Shown here: one piece after another, positions 36,981 through 49,139 of the stretch | How the letters are laid out: each line of letters opens with the position of its first letter | How positions within the stretch are numbered: the stretch's first letter is position 1 | Assembly (NCBI GenBank): GCA_027257055.1 | Contig: JAPVLO010000074.1 | Span: 3,363,001 to 3,427,000 of the forward strand | Direction of reading: 5' to 3' | From: Cephalopachus bancanus | Lineage: Eukaryota; Chordata; Mammalia; Primates; Tarsiidae | Length of the DNA: 64,000 nucleotides | Made by a program: the position numbers and the translations under genes | Notes under the pieces: model-generated | Database searches by the model: none | Seen by the model: only the letters and a program-made list of their open reading frames with translations | What the model was told of the DNA's origin: nothing

Positions 36981-37481
36981 CTTTCTCTTGTATCCTTCTC
37001 TTGTGTTTTAAAAATAATATATACTTACCAAGATGCATTATTTCTCACATTGAAAAAAATCAGAGGCAGTACGTTATGGCTAGTGCTGCACTTTGTCAAA
37101 AGGGATCCAGTCTTCCTTTTTGCTTGTGATTTGTATCCTCAAGTGACATGATAGTTATGTTACCTATTAGTCAGAATTGAAAGGAAGTAGAAAGACACTA
37201 ACCTTTTGTTCTTGGTACATGCTGCTTAAACATAAAAATACAAAGAAACCTAGGAAAAACATCACATTTTCAGCTATGTCATAGATTTGACTGAAAGAAT
37301 AGATTTTCATTTATATAAAGTATTCATAAGTAGGTCAAAGGATAGCCAATGACTGCAAGTGAGTATTTGAAAGGTGTATGCTAATACACACTTTTCTAAT
37401 GTCAAACAAAATGAGTTCTGTTGGAAAAAGAGATGGGGACATGTACATTGAGAGGACAATGAACAATTAAGTTTGGGTTTA
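36981..37481. other. Non-coding stretch
   Basis: No gene or clear repeat recognised. Confidence 0.4.
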
Positions 37482-37496
37482 AATAATCATAAACAA

Positions 37497-37798
37497 GTCG
37501 AGCTCAGTGGCTCAGCCTGTAATCCCGCGCCTTTGGGAGGTTGAGGTGAATGGATTGCCTGAGCCCGCGGGTTCGAGACCCGCCTGGGCAGGCGAGACCT
37601 CATCTCTACGATAAATCAAAAATCAGCCGGGCTTGGTAGGGCGCGCCTGTAGTTCCAGCTACTTGGAAGGCTGAGGCGGAAGGATGGCCGGAGTCCAGCA
37701 GGTCGAGGCTGCAATGGCGGGAAGCGGCCACTGCACTCCAGTCTGGACGACAGAGTGAGACTCCAACTCAAAAAATAATAATAATAAATAATAATCAT
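37497..37798 (+). mobile_element. Young Alu, full length
   Basis: Two arms with A-box-like 'gtggctcagcctg', B-box 'gggttcgagacccgc', linker 'acgataaatcaaaaa' and end 'gactccaactc', then an (AAT)n-like tail. TSD 'aatcataaacaa' at 37,485-37,496 and 37,799-37,810. Confidence 0.95.
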
Positions 37799-38952
37799 AA
37801 TCATAAACAAATCTACTAACAGATTTTTTCTTTTCATATGTTATTTATTTAATTAGTAATTATTTATAATTATTATCCCTGTTCTTTTTAATTTTAAATA
37901 TGTGGAGTACAATTCAGGGTTAGGTATGCTCATTACGCAGGTACCCTTGTTGATGAGGTGTGCCCTCCCCCAGCAGTTTCCCACTACTGCCAATTCCTTT
38001 CTTAAAGTACTACAATAGTTGTTCAAGATCCATTTATGAGTGAGAACGTGATAGTTCTTTGTTCTGTCATAGATTACACAGGATTATAGTCTCTAAATCA
38101 ATCCAAGTTGCTGCAAAGTTAGTAATTTTCTCCTTCTTTATGGCTGTGTAATATCCCATCGTGTATATGCACCACATTTTTTAAATTCAGTACTCTGATA
38201 GGCAGCATGGTTGGTTCCATGTTTTTGCTGTTGTGAATAGTGCTGCAATAAATATGCGTGTGCAGGTATCTTTTTCACAGAGTGATTTGAGTTCCTCTGG
38301 GTATATTCCCAGTAGGAGAATTGTGGGGTCATATAGTAAGCCAATTTTTAGATCTTTTAGGAATTGCCACACTGTTTTTCACAGAGGTTGTCCTAGTTTA
38401 TATTCCTACTGACAGTATAGAAATGCTCCCTTTTCACTGTATCTGCTTTTTTTTTTTTTTTTTTTTTGTAGTTATTGATGATGGCCATCCTGACTGGAGT
38501 TTGGTTGTATCTCAGTGTAGTTTTAATGTGTATTTCTTTGATGACTAGTGAAGCTGAACATTTTTTCATTTATCTGTTGGCTGTACATATGTCTTCTTTT
38601 GAGAAGTATGTATTCATATCTTTTGCCCACTTTGTAATGGGGCTGTTTGTTTTTTACTTTTCAGCCCCTTTGAGTTTCTTATAGATCCTAGATGTTAGAC
38701 CTTTATCAGATATACAGTTGGCAAATATTTTTTCCAAGTCTGTGGGCTGTCTCCCCACTCTCTTGATGGTTTCTTTGGTTTTGCAAAAGCTTGTCAGTTT
38801 AATGAGGTCCCAGGTGTCTATCTTATCTTTTCTGGCATGTGCACTTGGGGTTTTGATCAAGAATTGGCTGCCAGTTTTAATTTCCATAATGGTGTCTCCT
38901 GCGCTTTCAAAGGTTCTTAAGTTTGAAGATTTGAGGTGTTATGTTTAGGTCT

Positions 38953-39019
38953 TTGATCCATGGAGCATACTTCAAAATAGTAAGAGCCATCTAAGAGAAA
39001 CCCACACTCAACATACTGC
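38953..39019 (+). repeat. 67-bp inverted repeat, source arm
   Basis: This segment, which spans the L1 inversion junction near 38,960, is present in reverse complement at 39,484-39,550 with about 61 of 67 positions identical by hand count. Confidence 0.85.
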
Positions 39020-39462
39020 TAAACAGACAGAAATTGGAAACATTTCTCCTGAAAATCATAATAAGACAAAGAGGCCCACTCTCGTCCCTCCTGTTCAACA
39101 TAGTATTGGAAGTTCTAGCTAAAACAATCAGAAAAGAGAAGGAAATCAGAGGTATCCAAATAGGAAAAGAAGAAGTTAAGTTATCCCTCTTTGCAGGTGA
39201 CATGATTCTATACCTCAAAAATCCAAGATAATCTATCAATAATCTCCTTGCACTGATAAAGGACTTTGGCAAAGTTTCATGGTGTAAAATGAATGTGCAA
39301 AAGACAATCGCATTTCTTTACACCAACAATAAACCAACAGAAACCCAAATAAAAAGCACAATCCCATTCACTATAGCCACACACACAAAAAATAAAATAC
39401 CTTGACATCTTCCTAATCAGAGATGTCAAAGACCTTTACAACGAAAACGACAAAGCACTACT

Positions 39463-39550
39463 CAGTATGTTGAGAAACCCACAGCAGTATGTTGACTGTG
39501 GGTTTCTCTTAGATGGCTCTTACTATTTTGAGGTACATCCCATGGATCAA
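39463..39550 (-). repeat. Inserted inverted copy with 13-bp hairpin
   Basis: 39,484-39,550 is the reverse complement of 38,953-39,019. Just before it, 39,472-39,484 (gagaaacccacag) and 39,496-39,508 (ctgtgggtttctc) form a perfect 13-bp stem with an 11-nt loop. The full-length L1 lacks this insert: there 'actctc' runs straight into 'aaagaaatcaaag' near 54,640. Confidence 0.85.
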
Positions 39551-40068
39551 GAAATCAAAGATGACACAGACAAATGGAGAAATATTTCACACTCATGGAT
39601 TGGAAGATTCAACATCATTAAGATGTCTATGCTACCCAAGGCAATCTACAGATTGAACGTAATACTCATTAAATTACCAGCAACATTCTTCTCTGACCTG
39701 AAAACGACAGCACAGGAATTCATATGGAAACATAAATGACCATGAATAGCTAAAAAAAATCCTCAGCAAACAACAACAACAACAACAAAAGTGGGAGGCA
39801 TCATGCACCCAGAGTTTAAACTTTATTATAAGACTACAATACTCAAATCAGACGGTATTGGTACAAGAACAGGCATGTAGACCAATAGAACAAGATAGAG
39901 ATTCCAGAAGCAAAACATCAATTTCTCAACCAACTCATCTTCGACAAAGCCTCCACCATCAACCACTGGGGAGAGGAGAACTATTCAGTAAACGGTGCTG
40001 GGAAAACTGACTGACCACATGCAGAAGATTAAAACAAAACTTCTACCTATCACCATACACAAAAATCA

Positions 40069-40723
40069 CCAAAGACTTTAGGAAACTTTTTTATTCACTT
40101 TGAACCATTTTTTTCAACTATTAAATGATGAAACAATATCATCTACCTCTCTGTATGGTTATGAGATGTTAATAAGACAGTGTCATTCATCTATTGAAAT
40201 ATCTGATTCGTGTTGTGTTATTATTACACTAATTTACATGAAAGGTTAGGCTTGTGAAGATATAGGGATTTATGTATATTAAATAGCTACACTTGTTTTT
40301 TGGCTGTACATGAGGTTAAAATTAATAAAAATGAAGGAATCTAAATTAAGTATATGTTGTTAAATGGTAAGAAAAAATGTTTTTCATACTACTTTTCTAG
40401 AAAATATAATTAAGAATCAGATATAATGAATCCTTGCTATGCCCAGTAAAACCACGATAATATAAAATATTGAATGCCATACATTTGTATTTTATGAGTC
40501 TTTAAACATTTCTTTTGAAAATAATTAAACAAAAATGGCAGATTAATGTACACACTATATTAATATACATTATGATTAATATCTTTGAAATATTTTATTA
40601 ATATTTGAAAGTATTTGCATAGCTTGTGTATATCAACCCATTAAATAAAATTCACAGAGCGTATCAGTTGCCCAATTAAAGACTTTTTATAACTTGGATT
40701 CTTAATTTTAAAATACATTTTTC
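40069..40723. other. AT-rich non-coding stretch
   Basis: No gene or repeat recognised. Confidence 0.4.
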
Positions 40724-41000
40724 GACTGGGATCAGTGACTCGCTCTGCAAACCCAGCACTTTGGGAGGTCGAGGCAAGTGGATTGCCTGAGCCTGTGGAT
40801 TCAAGACCAGCCCAGACAACTTGGCAAGACCTCGTCTCTATAATAAATGAAAAATTAGCTGGATGCAGTAGCATGCACCTGTAGTTGCAGCTACTTGGAA
40901 GGCTGAAGAGGAAGGTTTCCTGGAGTCCAGCAGTTTGCCAGTGGGGTGGCAGTGAGAGCGTGCCTGTGTGATGGAGTGAAACTCCAATTCAAAAAATAAA
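40724..41000 (+). mobile_element. Older Alu, diverged
   Basis: Two-arm Alu with 'cagcactttgggaggtcgag', a B-box region 'gattcaagaccagcc' and right arm 'tgtagttgcagctacttgg', ending 'gaaactccaattc' and an (AAAT)n tail. Many differences from the young type, including loss of the CpGs and a shorter right arm. Confidence 0.9.
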
Positions 41001-41011
41001 TAAATATATTG

Positions 41012-41012
<1 letters not shown>

Positions 41013-41049
<37 letters not shown>
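41013..41049 (+). repeat. (GT)n microsatellite
   Basis: About 18 uninterrupted GT units directly beyond the A-tail of the Alu at 40,724-41,000. Alternating purine-pyrimidine runs can adopt Z-DNA, and association with Alu tails is common. Confidence 0.97.
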
Positions 41050-41050
<1 letters not shown>

Positions 41051-42764
41051 TTCCCATTCTATACTCTCCACATTCCTCTCCTCCATACGTTCACAAATGT
41101 TCTTAGTCTAAGACACAGCATTATTTGATAACGCTTATGTTCAAAATTCATATTTTTAAATAAAGAAGAAGATTCAATGCATTTAGTAATCTAAATTCTT
41201 TACCCTCTAAGCTTGGTATACCTTGCTGGTCTTATCACCCAGTATTTCTGTCTCTGTCCTCTCTGACAACCTCATACAATTGGGAGTCTCATTGATTTTG
41301 CTACTGCTGTTTCATCCTATCTCATACTATTCCATCAAATGGCATTTCTTTCCACTCAGTCTAACCCACTGAAATATGTTGAAGATCAGTTCAAATTTTC
41401 TATCTTTTGTGAGTCCTTTTTAAACCATACTAGGCTGGTTTACTCTCTCCTTTATGATCTCATAATGTTTTATTTAAATTTACAATTGCAGAATTTGTTT
41501 TGATCTGACATGTTTTCTAGATAGCTATGAATTTGTTTCCTTTTCTACTAGGTCAAAGCTTTTTTTTTTTTTTCAATTACCCAGTACCTATTTTGTGGAT
41601 TCTTATACAACAGCCTGTCATAAATACTTATTAAATTGCATTAATAACCATAAATCTACCCAATGCAAACAGTTAACTTTAATATCTTTTAATATCTACT
41701 ATTCTGAAATGACTATCCATTTGCTTTTGTGACATATTAAAAGGAATATCTATAAAATATTTCCCTTCAAGTTCACCTTGGTGAATATTTTAAATGCCAC
41801 TTTACATGTTTTGCTTGCATTATCTGTTTTCTCAAACAATTCCATCATTGTAAAAATTACAAAATCCTATGTAGTATATAGTACATTAATAGATTTTTTG
41901 CTTTATTCTAGAAATGTCTTTCTTTAGTAAAAATTTCATATGTCTTCTGTAAAATTAATAGTTTATATCCATTTAATAAGAAATCCCCATACTGATTTCT
42001 CATTGAAAGTTTATCATGTCCATTTTCATTCTGTGCACTAAGGATAGAACTAAAAATGCTTGTCACATCGTTTTTTAAAAAGTAGGTTTTTATCCATAGA
42101 GATTGCAGGGACAATTGAAAAGTCTATTGTTAAAATTAAGTATTATTTATCTTGACATTTTTCTCTATGGTTATATTTGGCTGAGAAGAAGCCAAACATA
42201 CTCAGAGTCTCATTAATTAGTACCATAATAACTAGCTTAGTGCCCAAATTTGGTTACTGAGAACTCTGAAAAAAAGTCCTTTTATTTATTTGAACTTTAG
42301 TTTTAGTTTTCACAGGCAAAAATGTGAGTAATTTAGATATTTTTATGCTTTCTCATAAAATCCCTTTTTAAAAAAATTATATTTCAACTGAGTCCAGGTT
42401 AATACTAGAATAACAAAAATTCACATTTAAAATTTCCATGCAGTAAGTGATTCTCTATGTCTTTAAATCATATAAGTGTTGAAAGACCATTCAAAGATTC
42501 TATTGTCTATTCTTCCTCCTTGTGGCCAAGACGTCACGCTAATATCCATACTAGTTGGCTATTTTCTGTCAGGAAAGCATGTTCTGCAATAACAAGTTTA
42601 TTACATCAAAACTTAATCTGTTCCACTGTTGAAAAGGATGGCTTACAGGAAAATGTTTACACTTTACAACTTGCATTCCTATCTCTGGTTCATCTTTAGT
42701 TAAATCTAGAAAGCCCCCAAAATATATCTAAAGGAGTCCTTTAGCAAGTCATGACATCATCTGT
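41050..42764. other. Non-coding stretch, part L2-like
   Basis: 41,220-41,480 has the look of an L2 LINE 3' region (C/T-rich with 'tttctttccactcagtctaa' and 'tttactctctcctttatg'), low certainty. The rest shows no gene or structured element. Confidence 0.4.
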
Positions 42765-43330
42765 GGAATGCAAAATTCTAAAAAGCATATATCGCCCTGA
42801 AATTCTATATCCTAATCCCAGTACTATAAATGATGAGATAGCATCTGGCAGTTACATTACGTTGTATGACACAGTTGACTTGAAGAGTGGGGAATTTTTC
42901 AAGTAAGCCTGACATGATACTGTGAACCTTTCAAAGTAGAGTGCTTTGGCTGGTGACAGCAGGAGAAGAGAGAGGGATTCAAAGTATGAAAAAGTACTTG
43001 ACATTCCTATGCTGTCACTCAAGGGGGCACATGAAAAGGTGAGTAGTTGGCTTCTAAAAGCAGAGGTTTATTCCGAGCAACAGCCAGCAAGGAAATGGAG
43101 ACCTCAGTTTAATAACCAAGGAAGTGACTTCTGCCAACAGTTTATATCCATGAGACCAGATTTCACTGCAGACCCTCCAGATAAGAACTAAACCCAGCTA
43201 ACACCTTGATTTCAGTTTGTGGTGTCCTAAGCAAAAACTAAGACACAACATGCCAAATCTCCAATCTATAAAATTGTGAACTTATAAATAGTTGTTGTTT
43301 AAGCTAATAAAAATAATACCTCATCTAAAA
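42765..43330 (+). mobile_element. MLT1-type LTR (ERVL-MaLR), solo
   Basis: The order is 'gtggaatgcaaaattctaaa', 'tatatcctaatcccagtac', 'cagttacattacgttgtatg', a 'gacagcaggagaagagagag' block, 'cagctaacaccttgatttca', and near the end 'aaattgtgaacttataaata' with 'gttgttgtttaagc'. This parallels the MLT1 LTR consensus as I recall it. No retroviral internal genes are next to it. Open frames at 42,946-43,191 are within the LTR. Confidence 0.7.
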
Positions 43331-43724
43331 ATAATGTAGTACAGAGCTTATTTGTAAATGAGTTACTGACAGTACTGATTTGAAAACTAATCTCACCAAA
43401 GCACCGACTTTTTCTCCAAAGAATATTTTCAATTAAATTGTAATCATGACAATTGTAATGCTTATTGTAAAGACTGATATTTCATGCAGAAAAAAATGCA
43501 TAGCCATTTAATCCTTAGAATTTCCAGAGAAAAGTTGTTCACATTCTAACAAACGTAGAAAATATAAGCAGAAAAAAATGACTGAATAAAGGCCATTAAT
43601 CCAACTGCATAGTTTTTATTTGATGAAGAATTTCAGTTTTTTGTTATGGTAACACAAATTCTTCCAATTTCCATTCCAGAAAATGTGCATTGCAAACTGA
43701 TAATGTTATATAGAGAAAACATAG

Positions 43725-43965
43725 CTGACATTAATGAACAATTACTACAGGTCTAGAGCTGTTCTAGTCATTTTATATGTATTAATTTACATAGCTCAAG
43801 AATCCTGTGAGGGGATTACTGTTCTTATATTACTGTTATTTTATAGACAAGGAAACTAAGGCAGGAGAGATTATGTTTATTTTTCTAAAGAAACAGAGAT
43901 AGTGGTTTATGAAACTGGAGCCAGGCTCCAGAGTCAGTAGTCCATCACTATCTTTTATTTATATG
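43725..43965 (+). mobile_element. MIR-class SINE relic
   Basis: 'ctagagctgttctagtcatt', 'ttatagacaaggaaactaag', then 'ggagccaggctccagagtca' match in order the MIR core and 3' region ('ttttacagatgaggaaactgagg', 'ggctccagagtc'). Confidence 0.7.
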
Positions 43966-44195
43966 TGCATGTGACATTAAGAGGTTACTTCCCATAATTC
44001 TACATAAAAACAAGTAAATAAAGATAATTATCATTTTAGTTTGGGCAAAATTATAAGACAAATAAACAAAAATAGAATTCTCAGAAATATTCTGTTTTTT
44101 AACCATATGGTATCATCATTTTACTCATGGAAGTCTTGGATTCTCTTGTTTTACTTTCTGTAGCCAGAGGATCCAGAGTGATATTTTCTTTTCTG

Positions 44196-44834
<639 letters not shown>

Positions 44835-45957
44835 AGTCTTTTCTTTAAGCACTTTATTGTAAAAAAATATTCCAGGTACAGAAAATTACACAAAACAAAC
44901 ATCTATAGCTCAATAGTTTGCCACGAAGAAAACATTCATATAACCACCAGCCAATTAAAACAATAAAATATTGTGCATTTATTTTCATTGTTTTGCAGGT
45001 AATTAAAATACTTGGATTTAAAATTGTGATTCCTGTTTGACCTATAAGTTATTTAGAAGCCCATTATTCAATATCCCAACATATGGGTTTTCTAGTTATC
45101 ATTTTTATTAATTTTTAGTTTAATTTATTTTCAGCCAGAGGAGATGATGTGTATGATTTCCAGCACTGAAATTTTTATTAAGAATTGCTGGATGGCACAG
45201 CATATGGTCAATTTTTGTAAATATTCAGTGCATGCTTGAAAAGAAAATATATTTCTGCAGTTTAGGAAGTGCAATAGCTTCACCATCAATTTTACTAATT
45301 GTGATGTCTAAACCTTTTTTGTTTGTTGTCATTACTAATTTTGATGTGCTTGTTCATGAGTTTCTGAGAGGTTTGGGACAAAGTATCTCACTATAATTGT
45401 TGGTTTGTTTATTTTTCTATTTTTTATGTCAGCTTTTGCAGTATAATTAGGAAATTTTTAATTTCTTAATTAAGTTAATGCTTCAGCATTATAAAATGTT
45501 CATTTATCTCTGGTAATGCTTTGTATTTTGAAATCTATTTTGACATTAATATTTTCATATTAATATGTGTTTTCAGGCTTATATTTATTCATTTATATTT
45601 TCCACTTTATATATCTTTATATTTTACATGTTTCTTTTGTAAATGAAAAATAGATGGAACAATTTTATACAGTTTTGCAACCTTCGTATTCAATTTGAGC
45701 ATGCAGGATATTTACATTTAGATATACAATTTTAAAAGTCATTTGTTTTCACAACCTGTCCCACTTTTTTTCTTCTTTTCTTTTTTGGGGATTGATTACT
45801 TTTAATTTTGGGCAATTGATCAAAATAGGTCTGCTATCTTTATTATTCTTGCAATAAATTTCTCAAAGATTATTCTATTATTTTTATTTATCTTTTTTTA
45901 ATATTGAGACTATTCCATTCCTTTTGAATACCATATCTTATATAATAATAATGCCAT
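44835..45957. other. T-rich, AT-rich non-coding stretch
   Basis: Possibly includes old L1 in reverse orientation around 44,990-45,650 ('ttctgagaggtttgggacaa', 'ggtaatgctttgtattttg'), which resembles an L1 5'/ORF2 antisense region. Not confirmed. No gene. Confidence 0.4.
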
Positions 45958-46500
45958 ACAAGGATACAACCCCCAGGAACTGGAATTATCTTTTGGAGGG
46001 GAGACTCCTGGTTGTGCACGTGGAATTTGATCAAACATCAAATTTTTATCTGGAAGTTTTGAGAAAGCTGCGTTGTGATTTGCAGGAGAAACATCCTGAG
46101 TTGCAGGAAACAGGTGACTGGTTCTTCCACCATGACAATGCATATACCCATACTGAGCGGAGTATTCAACAGTTTCTGACTAAAACCAGAATGACCCTCA
46201 TTTCCTACCCTCACTATTCACCCAGACTTTCCCTGAGAAACTTCATTTTTCCCTGGATGGAAAAATCTTCAAAGGGAAACATTTTGCCAATGTGGAAGAG
46301 GTGAAACAAAAAACAGCAGAATCACTAAAAGGTGTCACAATTGACGAGTACAAAAATGGTTTTGAGCAGGAGAAAAAGCATCTTTTTAGGTATGTTGCAT
46401 TAAACAGGGTTACTGAAGGTTACTGAAGTTTAAACATGCAAGAGTAAAAAACAACATTTTTAATAAAATAATTCCTGGTTTTGGGGGGTTCCTTCTCATA
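45958..46500 (+). mobile_element. Mariner with transposase catalytic region
   Basis: The 5' end resembles that of the other mariner copies ('caggaactggaattatcttt'); the 3' end carries 'gagtaaaaaacaacattttt' and a G-run terminal repeat 'ttttggggggttccttctca'. The element is about 540 bp, so it too is shortened, but it keeps the central and C-terminal transposase part that the copies at 2831 and 28,636 lack. That makes it an independent deletion derivative of the same family. Confidence 0.88.
45996..46304 (+). pseudogene. Mariner transposase relic, DD34D domain
   Basis: Translation gives a mariner-type stretch 'LRKLRCDLQEKHPELQETGD' followed by the 'WFFHHDNA' motif; the Asp of 'HDN' (46,134-46,136) is the second catalytic residue. 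The third, 35 residues on, is Asn (46,239-46,241) and the 'YSPDL' motif reads YSPRL. The usual D,D34D triad is thus lost and the enzyme would be dead. The N-terminal DNA-binding region is missing. The frame stops at 46,304; later mariner sequence continues out of frame. Confidence 0.9.
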
Positions 46501-46539
46501 TCTTTGCAAACTGCTTTGCACATTCTTTACTTATTCACT

Positions 46540-46645
46540 TTGAAATGACTCTTCTTCTCTTGTGTTGGTGGTGAACTCCTACTCATCTTTCAAAAGACTC
46601 AGTTTGTCTTTACATCCCTGAAGTCCTTTCATGCTCAAATATCTC
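46540..46645 (+). mobile_element. L2-like LINE fragment
   Basis: 'gtggtgaactcctactcatc' then 'tttcaaaagactcagtttg' and 'acatccctgaagtcctttca' resemble the L2 3' region ('ctcctactcatccttcaagacccagctc'). Short and diverged. Confidence 0.5.
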
Positions 46646-46650
46646 ATATA

Positions 46651-46830
46651 CTAAAGGGCATCAAAACTGACAAATTTGAAAATCGACTTGAGCAGTGGGA
46701 AAAGTGTCTTTATACATGTATTGAATCAAGTGGAGAGTACTTTTGGATGTGACTGAGTTTTTACACAATTTAAGAATAAATACACAATTTTTTATAAGTA
46801 AATTCTGTTTTGGGGAGGGTGCCCCTCATA
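46651..46830 (+). mobile_element. Mariner 3' end fragment
   Basis: About 180 bp from 'ctaaagggcatcaaaactg' through 'cttgagcagtgggaaaagtg' (C-terminal 'EQWEKC'-like) and 'aagaataaatacacaatttt' to the terminal repeat 'tggggagggtgcccctcata'. It is the fourth copy of this family in the window and lies 150 bp beyond the third. Confidence 0.85.
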
Positions 46831-46917
46831 TAATTGACATTTATCATTGTTTTTGTTGTTATGTAAAATTAATATTTATTTATTATATTTATTGGTTTTC
46901 TTGCTCATCATTTCTTT

Positions 46918-47211
46918 TTTTATTTTTTATTTTTTTGAGTTGGAGTCTCACTATCGCCCAGACTGGAGTGCAGTGGCCACTTCCGGCCACCACAGCCTCG
47001 ACCTGCTGGGCTCTGGCGATTCTTCCACCTCAGACTTCCAAGTAGCTGGAACTACAGGCATGCGCTACCACGCCCGGCTAATTTTTTTGATTTATTGTAA
47101 AGATGACGTCTCGCCTGCCCAGGCGGGTCTCGAACCCGCGGGCTCAGGCAATCCACTCACTTCAGCCTCCCAAAGGCGCGGGATTACAGGCTGAGCCACC
47201 GAGCCCGACTT
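46918..47211 (-). mobile_element. Young Alu, minus strand
   Basis: Complete two-arm Alu in reverse orientation with a short T-run, B-box (reverse 'gcgggtctcgaacccgc', 47,123-47,139) and left-arm start 'gagccaccgagcccgac'. TSD 'tcatcatttcttt' at 46,905-46,917 and 47,212-47,224. Confidence 0.96.
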
Positions 47212-47224
47212 TCATCATTTCTTT

Positions 47225-49139
47225 ATAAGTCTCTGAGCTTCCATCTAGAAAGCTTTTTCTTCTTGAGAAGATTCCATATTCTGTAATATTTCATTAATGT
47301 TTGTGTGTTATTAACACAGTATTGAAATTATTATTCTTTCCATCATAAGCCTTAATTTTATTTAAATTTTAACAATATTTGAGCATAGAATTCTTTAAAG
47401 AAAATTAACCTGTTTTATAGTGAACTATTATACTGTCACTATATAGAGTATGTAAATGATAGTTTTACTGTATTTGCTTACCCCACACATATATATAAAT
47501 ATATATAATTTATATTTATATAAATATATTCATGTATCTATATATCTTTCAGTGCATTTTATAATTTCATGCATTTCAGAGTAAATTGGTTTCAGGAAAA
47601 GTATTCAAATGTGTCCTAAAGTCCCTCATAGTGCACACAAAAAAACCTACTTAGCTCATCAAGTATCTTCATTTTCTATTAACATATTTACATGCTGATA
47701 TAATAGTTTTCTGGGAGTTAGGGCCTATGAACCATAGGTTAGGAACTCGTTTACCATAAACAATCTAAAAGAACAGCTATATTCTGTTATATCATTGAAT
47801 AGGTTATGACTTTTTTGCCAACAAAATCTCTTGAATTGTTTTTCAGGTGCTCAATCATTAATATGCACTGCAAAAAATTAGATCATGTTTCCTGGTTTCT
47901 TTTTTCCTGTAAATGTTCAGGAGAAGAGAAAGACATGATCATAGACATGCAGTTTAATTCTTTTCAAGAAGTAGTGGCATCTTGGAAATGCTGATAATAT
48001 TCAAAAAATGATACCGTTGGTAAAAATTTGATTAGGAGAGTAATTTGGGCATAACTTGGACTTTGCAAGCCCTTGGCTCACCATGCATACACAGATGTCC
48101 AATCTACAAGAGATGGCCTTAGCAATCACTTGTGTTGTGCAAAGATTAAGCTATGCCAATATTTAGACCATATCATATTCATTTTTGTAATCTCAACACC
48201 TGCCACAGAAACTAGCTCATATTTTCTGCTCAAATAAATGCTCAAAAATATTTTTTATTGCATTTCTTTATTTAATTGAGAGAAAATGGTAAGAAATGAG
48301 AGATTCATAGTATTCTTGAAAAATAAAAAGGGCTGTGGTTTTATACTTTATGTTATCCTCTCATTCCAGCATTAACACGGTGCCACATTCTTCATATATA
48401 TTGAAGAGGTCAGATTAACTTCTACAGTCAGTTCAGAAAGAAAAGACAGTACATCCTGTTTTTTTTTTCTCTTATTCACGATAATGGCACAATTGTATAA
48501 TACAATGCTTTAAATTCTATTTTACTTACTTTGAAAACTTGTGTATTTCTTCAATACAATATGTTTTCATTTGGAAATCGTAAATTCCTCAAAAGTAAAA
48601 TTGCAAGACATTTTTCCAAAGAAAAAGCATATGTGTTGTTGCTGCTATTCTAAAAGTAATAGAAGAAGAATACAAAGCTTTGGCAAAACCGTAAGTGTGA
48701 AACAAGTCAAAAGTACCAAGATATACTTTGGAAAAATGTCAGATTTTTATTTGTAAGGTTTATTAACTCAAATCAGTTTAGCATTTTCAATACACCATAC
48801 CATTCATAATAATTATTAGGATTCCATCATGAATTATATTTCTAAATTCTGAAAGGCCAAACTTTAGTATATTTTTAAAGCCTCATTAAAAGATACTTAA
48901 TAAGACAACAGAAACTTTATTTCAATGTTTACTATTGGAACAAGAAAAAATTGTGATACTTTACATATGTGAAAGGGTACGGTACACAAGTTATTTCAAA
49001 ATAAATCACTTTTTCACTTGTGATAAATGTGTAAAATTCATTTATCTAATATACATTCATTCGTTATAGGTAACACACATTTTCCAGAGAATTAATCATG
49101 ATTAAGATTCAGAAGATGTAAAGAGGAGATTTAGCAAAG
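47225..49139. other. AT-rich non-coding stretch
   Basis: 47,488-47,550 is an (AT)n-rich simple-sequence patch. 48,165-48,250 resembles an L2 3' end ('tgtaatctcaacacctgcca', 'ctgctcaaataaatgctc'). No gene recognised; open frames at 47,806-47,994 and 48,541-48,756 have no motif. Confidence 0.45.

Larger units (their letters stand above)
37885..40068 (-). mobile_element. L1 3' end with 5' inversion and an internal template-switch insertion
   Basis: 37,885-38,960 is L1 3' end (late ORF2 and 3'UTR) in minus orientation. From about 38,960 to 40,068 the preceding ORF2 RT/C-terminal region runs in plus orientation. Together they cover a continuous stretch equal to about 54,150-56,270 of the full-length L1, with about 12 bp lost at the flip, as expected for twin priming. 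The plus arm has the RT motif as FAGD (39,190-39,201) instead of FADD, so catalytic Asp is lost. At 39,463-39,550 an inverted copy of 38,953-39,019 interrupts the L1. I could not find a convincing TSD. Confidence 0.9.

Noticed and set aside
36887..37129. Ser/Leu-rich open frame resembling a signal peptide
   Set aside because: Translation of a (TC)n microsatellite.
45924..46304. 126-residue open frame that could be taken for a host gene
   Set aside because: Its sequence is mariner transposase (HDNA motif, DD34D spacing) within an element with terminal repeats; the third catalytic residue is lost.
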